Positions 29,765-32,023 of a DNA stretch of 32,023 bases are shown in pieces (within the stretch, counting starts at the first letter, position 1; each line of letters begins with the position of its first letter). A model generated the notes under the pieces. It did no database searches. It worked only from the letters and a program-made list of their open reading frames with translations, and was not told the origin of the DNA. The translations under genes and the position numbers were made by a program. Source of the DNA: an uncultured Clostridia bacterium (GTDB taxonomy: Bacteria > Bacillota > Clostridia > Oscillospirales > Ruminococcaceae); the NCBI GenBank assembly GCA_947630845.1, contig CANRJB010000022.1, positions 1-32,023 of the forward strand. The letters run 5' to 3'.

Positions 29765-31951
29765 ATGGAACAGAGATCACTCCGCCGCTGTACATGGTTT
29801 AAGGTGCTGCTGTGGTTCGTCTATCTGGCAGGATGTCTTGTGGCTGGCGGCGGCGAATTTTCCACGCTCTATCTCTATGAAAAGTATTACTATGATTATA
29901 ACGTAGAAAAGCTCTCTCATGACCTGATGAGTGACATCTGTGCAGATGATATGTATGAATTGTCCAACCGTTTCAATGGGCTGAAAGCTGAAGGCTACTT
30001 CAACGAAAACATCAGTGAGAAGCTCCGTTCACAGCTCTATGAAGGCTTCATGGACAACTACAGCAAAGAGGATACCAACTTTTTCTTTACCATCAGCGAT
30101 ATGAATGACAAGCCTCTTCTCTCCTCTTATTCTGAGAGCAAGTACCAGTGCAGCCGTGTCCAGATCTTTCAGGATACCGTGACGGAGCATTTTTCCGATA
30201 CTTTCACCGAAGAAGAATATGCAGCATGGGTGGCTCCCGACAATGCCTATAACATCAACGTCAATATCATCGAGAAGCCCATTCCCGACGAAAATCTCAA
30301 CGATGCCTATGGACAGCCCTTTCCCGAAAGTACAAGCGTCACCATGTCATCCGGGAACGTCACGGAGAAGCAGGATCTGCCAGAGAACTTTGTAAATTTT
30401 TATGAGGTGTCCTATGACTACAGCACGCAGGAAGATGCCTACTATATCACCGGCTACGTCCGCAGTGACCTGATCGTCAACGACCGCTATGCCAACATAG
30501 ACAAAACCGTGACATGGCGTTACCGTAACCGTTATGTCTTTCCGGTATGTGGCATTGTGGGAGCTATTTTTGCGCTGGTAAGCATAGTGATGCTGCTCTG
30601 GAGCGCAGGATACAGCAAAATAACAGAACTGCCAGTCGGCACCTTTGCTGAAAAAATACCGCTTGATGTGTTTACACTGCTCATTGGCTGTATGGCAGCA
30701 CTGTCACTCATTGTGCCGAAATATCTCATTTTGGGAAGCACCTACATCGAAATGGCAATCATACTTGGTATCTGTGAGCTGTGGGCTGCATTGGGACTGT
30801 GGTGGCTGATAAGCGTTGCCATACGCATCCGGACAAAGACCATACTTTCTCACAATCTGACCGTGATACTCGGTAAATTTCTCCATAAAAGCTTTGTGCA
30901 AGTCAAGGCACATATACATGCCTTCTGGGAAGCCATGCCTTTCATCTGGCAGGGAGTAGTTGCGGTAGTGTTGTATTTTGTGGGGAATATTTTTGGATTT
31001 TCGCTGTTGTCCGGAGCGTATTACAAACTTGGTAGTCTTATACTGATCCTTCTGATCACAGCATTCATGATCGTTATGTGTGTACTGATTTGGAATCTGC
31101 ATATTCTGGACAAAGGAGGAAATTCGCTCGCAAATGGTGATTTCAGCCAAAAGATACCCGAAAAGAATCTCCTCGGCAAATTCCGTCAACATGCTCAGAA
31201 TCTTAATTCTCTTGGTGACAGCATGAACAAAGCTGTCAGCGATCGGCTTAAAAGCGAAATGTTCCGCACTGAATTGATTTCCAATGTGTCACACGATATC
31301 CGCACGCCGCTGACTTCTATCATCAACTACACTGACCTGCTCTCCGATCTGCATCTGGACAATCCGCAGGCACTCGAATATATCGACGTACTCAAACGTC
31401 AGTCTGCACGTTTGCGCAAACTCACCGAAGATGTACTCGAAGCCTCCAAGGCAACTACCGGCAGTATCAAGGTCAACAAGGAAATTATGGATCTGCGTGT
31501 CCTCATGGAGCAGATGGAAGGCGAGTACTGCGAACGTTTTGAGGAAAAACATCTCACCCTCATCAAGGACATTCCAGATGTACCGTTGTACATCAGTGTA
31601 GACGGACGGCTGCTGTGGAGGGTGATGGACAACCTGTTCGGCAACATCTGCAAGTATGCGATGGAGGGGACAAGGGTATACCTCAATATTCTCCCTATAG
31701 ACGGCGAGGTCATCTGCATGCTCCGCAACATCTCCGGCGCACAGCTTAACATCAGTGCAGAAGAACTGATGGAACGTTTCGTTCAGGGTGATCGTTCCCG
31801 GAATACGGAAGGCAGCGGGCTGGGGCTGTCTATCGCACAGAGTCTCACCTCTTTACAGGGCGGCACGATGGAGCTGAAAATTGACGGCGACCTCTTCAAG
31901 GTCACGATCGTATTCCCTTCTGCCAGTCAGAAGCCAAAACAAGAAACGTAA
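29765..31951 (+). CDS. Sensor histidine kinase with multi-spanning membrane domain
   Basis: The protein has 728 residues; GGAGG at the end of the regulator gene serves as ribosome binding site. An N-terminal membrane helix at about 12-29 is followed by an extracytoplasmic region of about 220 residues (to 255) with no recognised sensor family. Some five or six further helices lie at about 259-280, 301-318, 322-352, 395-416 and 421-446. A HAMP-like linker and GDFSQKIPE come next, then the dimerisation helix with His510 in VSHDIRTPLTSIINY, and a C-terminal ATPase domain with a divergent N box (FGNICKYAMEG) and GSGLGLSIAQ; the first G box (DxGxG) is replaced by an RNISGAQL-like segment. It pairs with the upstream OmpR-type regulator. 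The hairpin at 31982-32003 follows. Confidence 0.9.
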   Translation: MEQRSLRRCTWFKVLLWFVYLAGCLVAGGGEFSTLYLYEKYYYDYNVEKLSHDLMSDICADDMYELSNRFNGLKAEGYFNENISEKLRSQLYEGFMDNYSKEDTNFFFTISDMNDKPLLSSYSESKYQCSRVQIFQDTVTEHFSDTFTEEEYAAWVAPDNAYNINVNIIEKPIPDENLNDAYGQPFPESTSVTMSSGNVTEKQDLPENFVNFYEVSYDYSTQEDAYYITGYVRSDLIVNDRYANIDKTVTWRYRNRYVFPVCGIVGAIFALVSIVMLLWSAGYSKITELPVGTFAEKIPLDVFTLLIGCMAALSLIVPKYLILGSTYIEMAIILGICELWAALGLWWLISVAIRIRTKTILSHNLTVILGKFLHKSFVQVKAHIHAFWEAMPFIWQGVVAVVLYFVGNIFGFSLLSGAYYKLGSLILILLITAFMIVMCVLIWNLHILDKGGNSLANGDFSQKIPEKNLLGKFRQHAQNLNSLGDSMNKAVSDRLKSEMFRTELISNVSHDIRTPLTSIINYTDLLSDLHLDNPQALEYIDVLKRQSARLRKLTEDVLEASKATTGSIKVNKEIMDLRVLMEQMEGEYCERFEEKHLTLIKDIPDVPLYISVDGRLLWRVMDNLFGNICKYAMEGTRVYLNILPIDGEVICMLRNISGAQLNISAEELMERFVQGDRSRNTEGSGLGLSIAQSLTSLQGGTMELKIDGDLFKVTIVFPSASQKPKQET

Positions 31952-31981
31952 GCGCCAACCAATCCTGTGGGTAAAAAAATA

Positions 31982-32003
31982 GAGCCGAGGTTATACTCGG
32001 CTC
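31982..32003 (-). terminator. Hairpin after the kinase gene
   Basis: Eight-pair stem GAGCCGAG (31982-31989) / CTCGGCTC (31996-32003), 6-base loop. The T run (TATTTTTTT) is on the minus strand, so it best terminates a gene entering from the right edge, though it may also stop the plus-strand kinase transcript. Confidence 0.65.
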
Positions 32004-32023
32004 AAAATGTATGAGGTAATCTG

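Overview
The window looks like chromosome from an anaerobic, fibre-degrading Firmicute of the Ruminococcus / Oscillospiraceae type. This rests on two secreted plant-cell-wall enzymes with type I dockerins (cellulosome-style attachment), moderate-GC coding with AT-rich intergenic DNA, strong AGGAGG-like ribosome binding sites, many near-consensus TTGACA-17-TATAAT promoters, a DUF4364 protein, and a clostridial-type chorismate synthase. The species cannot be fixed from sequence alone.

Layout. (1) 1-5.1 kb is an accessory scar: the edge of an IS3-type orfA (minus), an IS630-type transposase head without its catalytic domain, then an apparently intact BREX ATPase gene brxC. A consensus promoter precedes brxC, and an N-terminal BrxA-like fragment is joined to it in frame. 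Immediately after it come the ribosome binding site and first few codons expected of pglX, then unrelated DNA. The rest of BREX is absent. (2) 5.2-5.9 kb: a small membrane-anchored leucine-rich-repeat protein. (3) 6.0-11.8 kb: a two-gene minus-strand operon for hemicellulose or galactan breakdown: GH43-CBM22-dockerin-CE1 esterase, then GH30 with two tandem F5/8C-type modules and a dockerin. (4) 12-16.1 kb: an SDR epimerase, tRNA-Trp, a GH5 enzyme without signal peptide, and a translationally coupled pair made of an ADP-ribosyltransferase-like protein and a PflX-type radical SAM protein. (5) 16.3-20.2 kb: operon aroB-aroA-aroC-DUF4364 (minus), then tRNA-Gln. (6) 20.4-23.5 kb: an ArsB/NhaD-type transporter with a structured leader, and a rhodanese-TtcA-like fusion. 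(7) 23.7-32 kb: signalling. A hybrid kinase with two receiver domains, a free HPt protein and a receiver-HD-GYP output protein look like one phosphorelay; a separate OmpR-type regulator and multi-membrane-segment kinase form a second system.

The most noteworthy items are the orphan brxC inside a recognisable BREX deletion scar, and the R-S-ExE ADP-ribosyltransferase fold protein that overlaps a radical SAM gene by ATGA. No CRISPR array, rRNA or prophage was seen.
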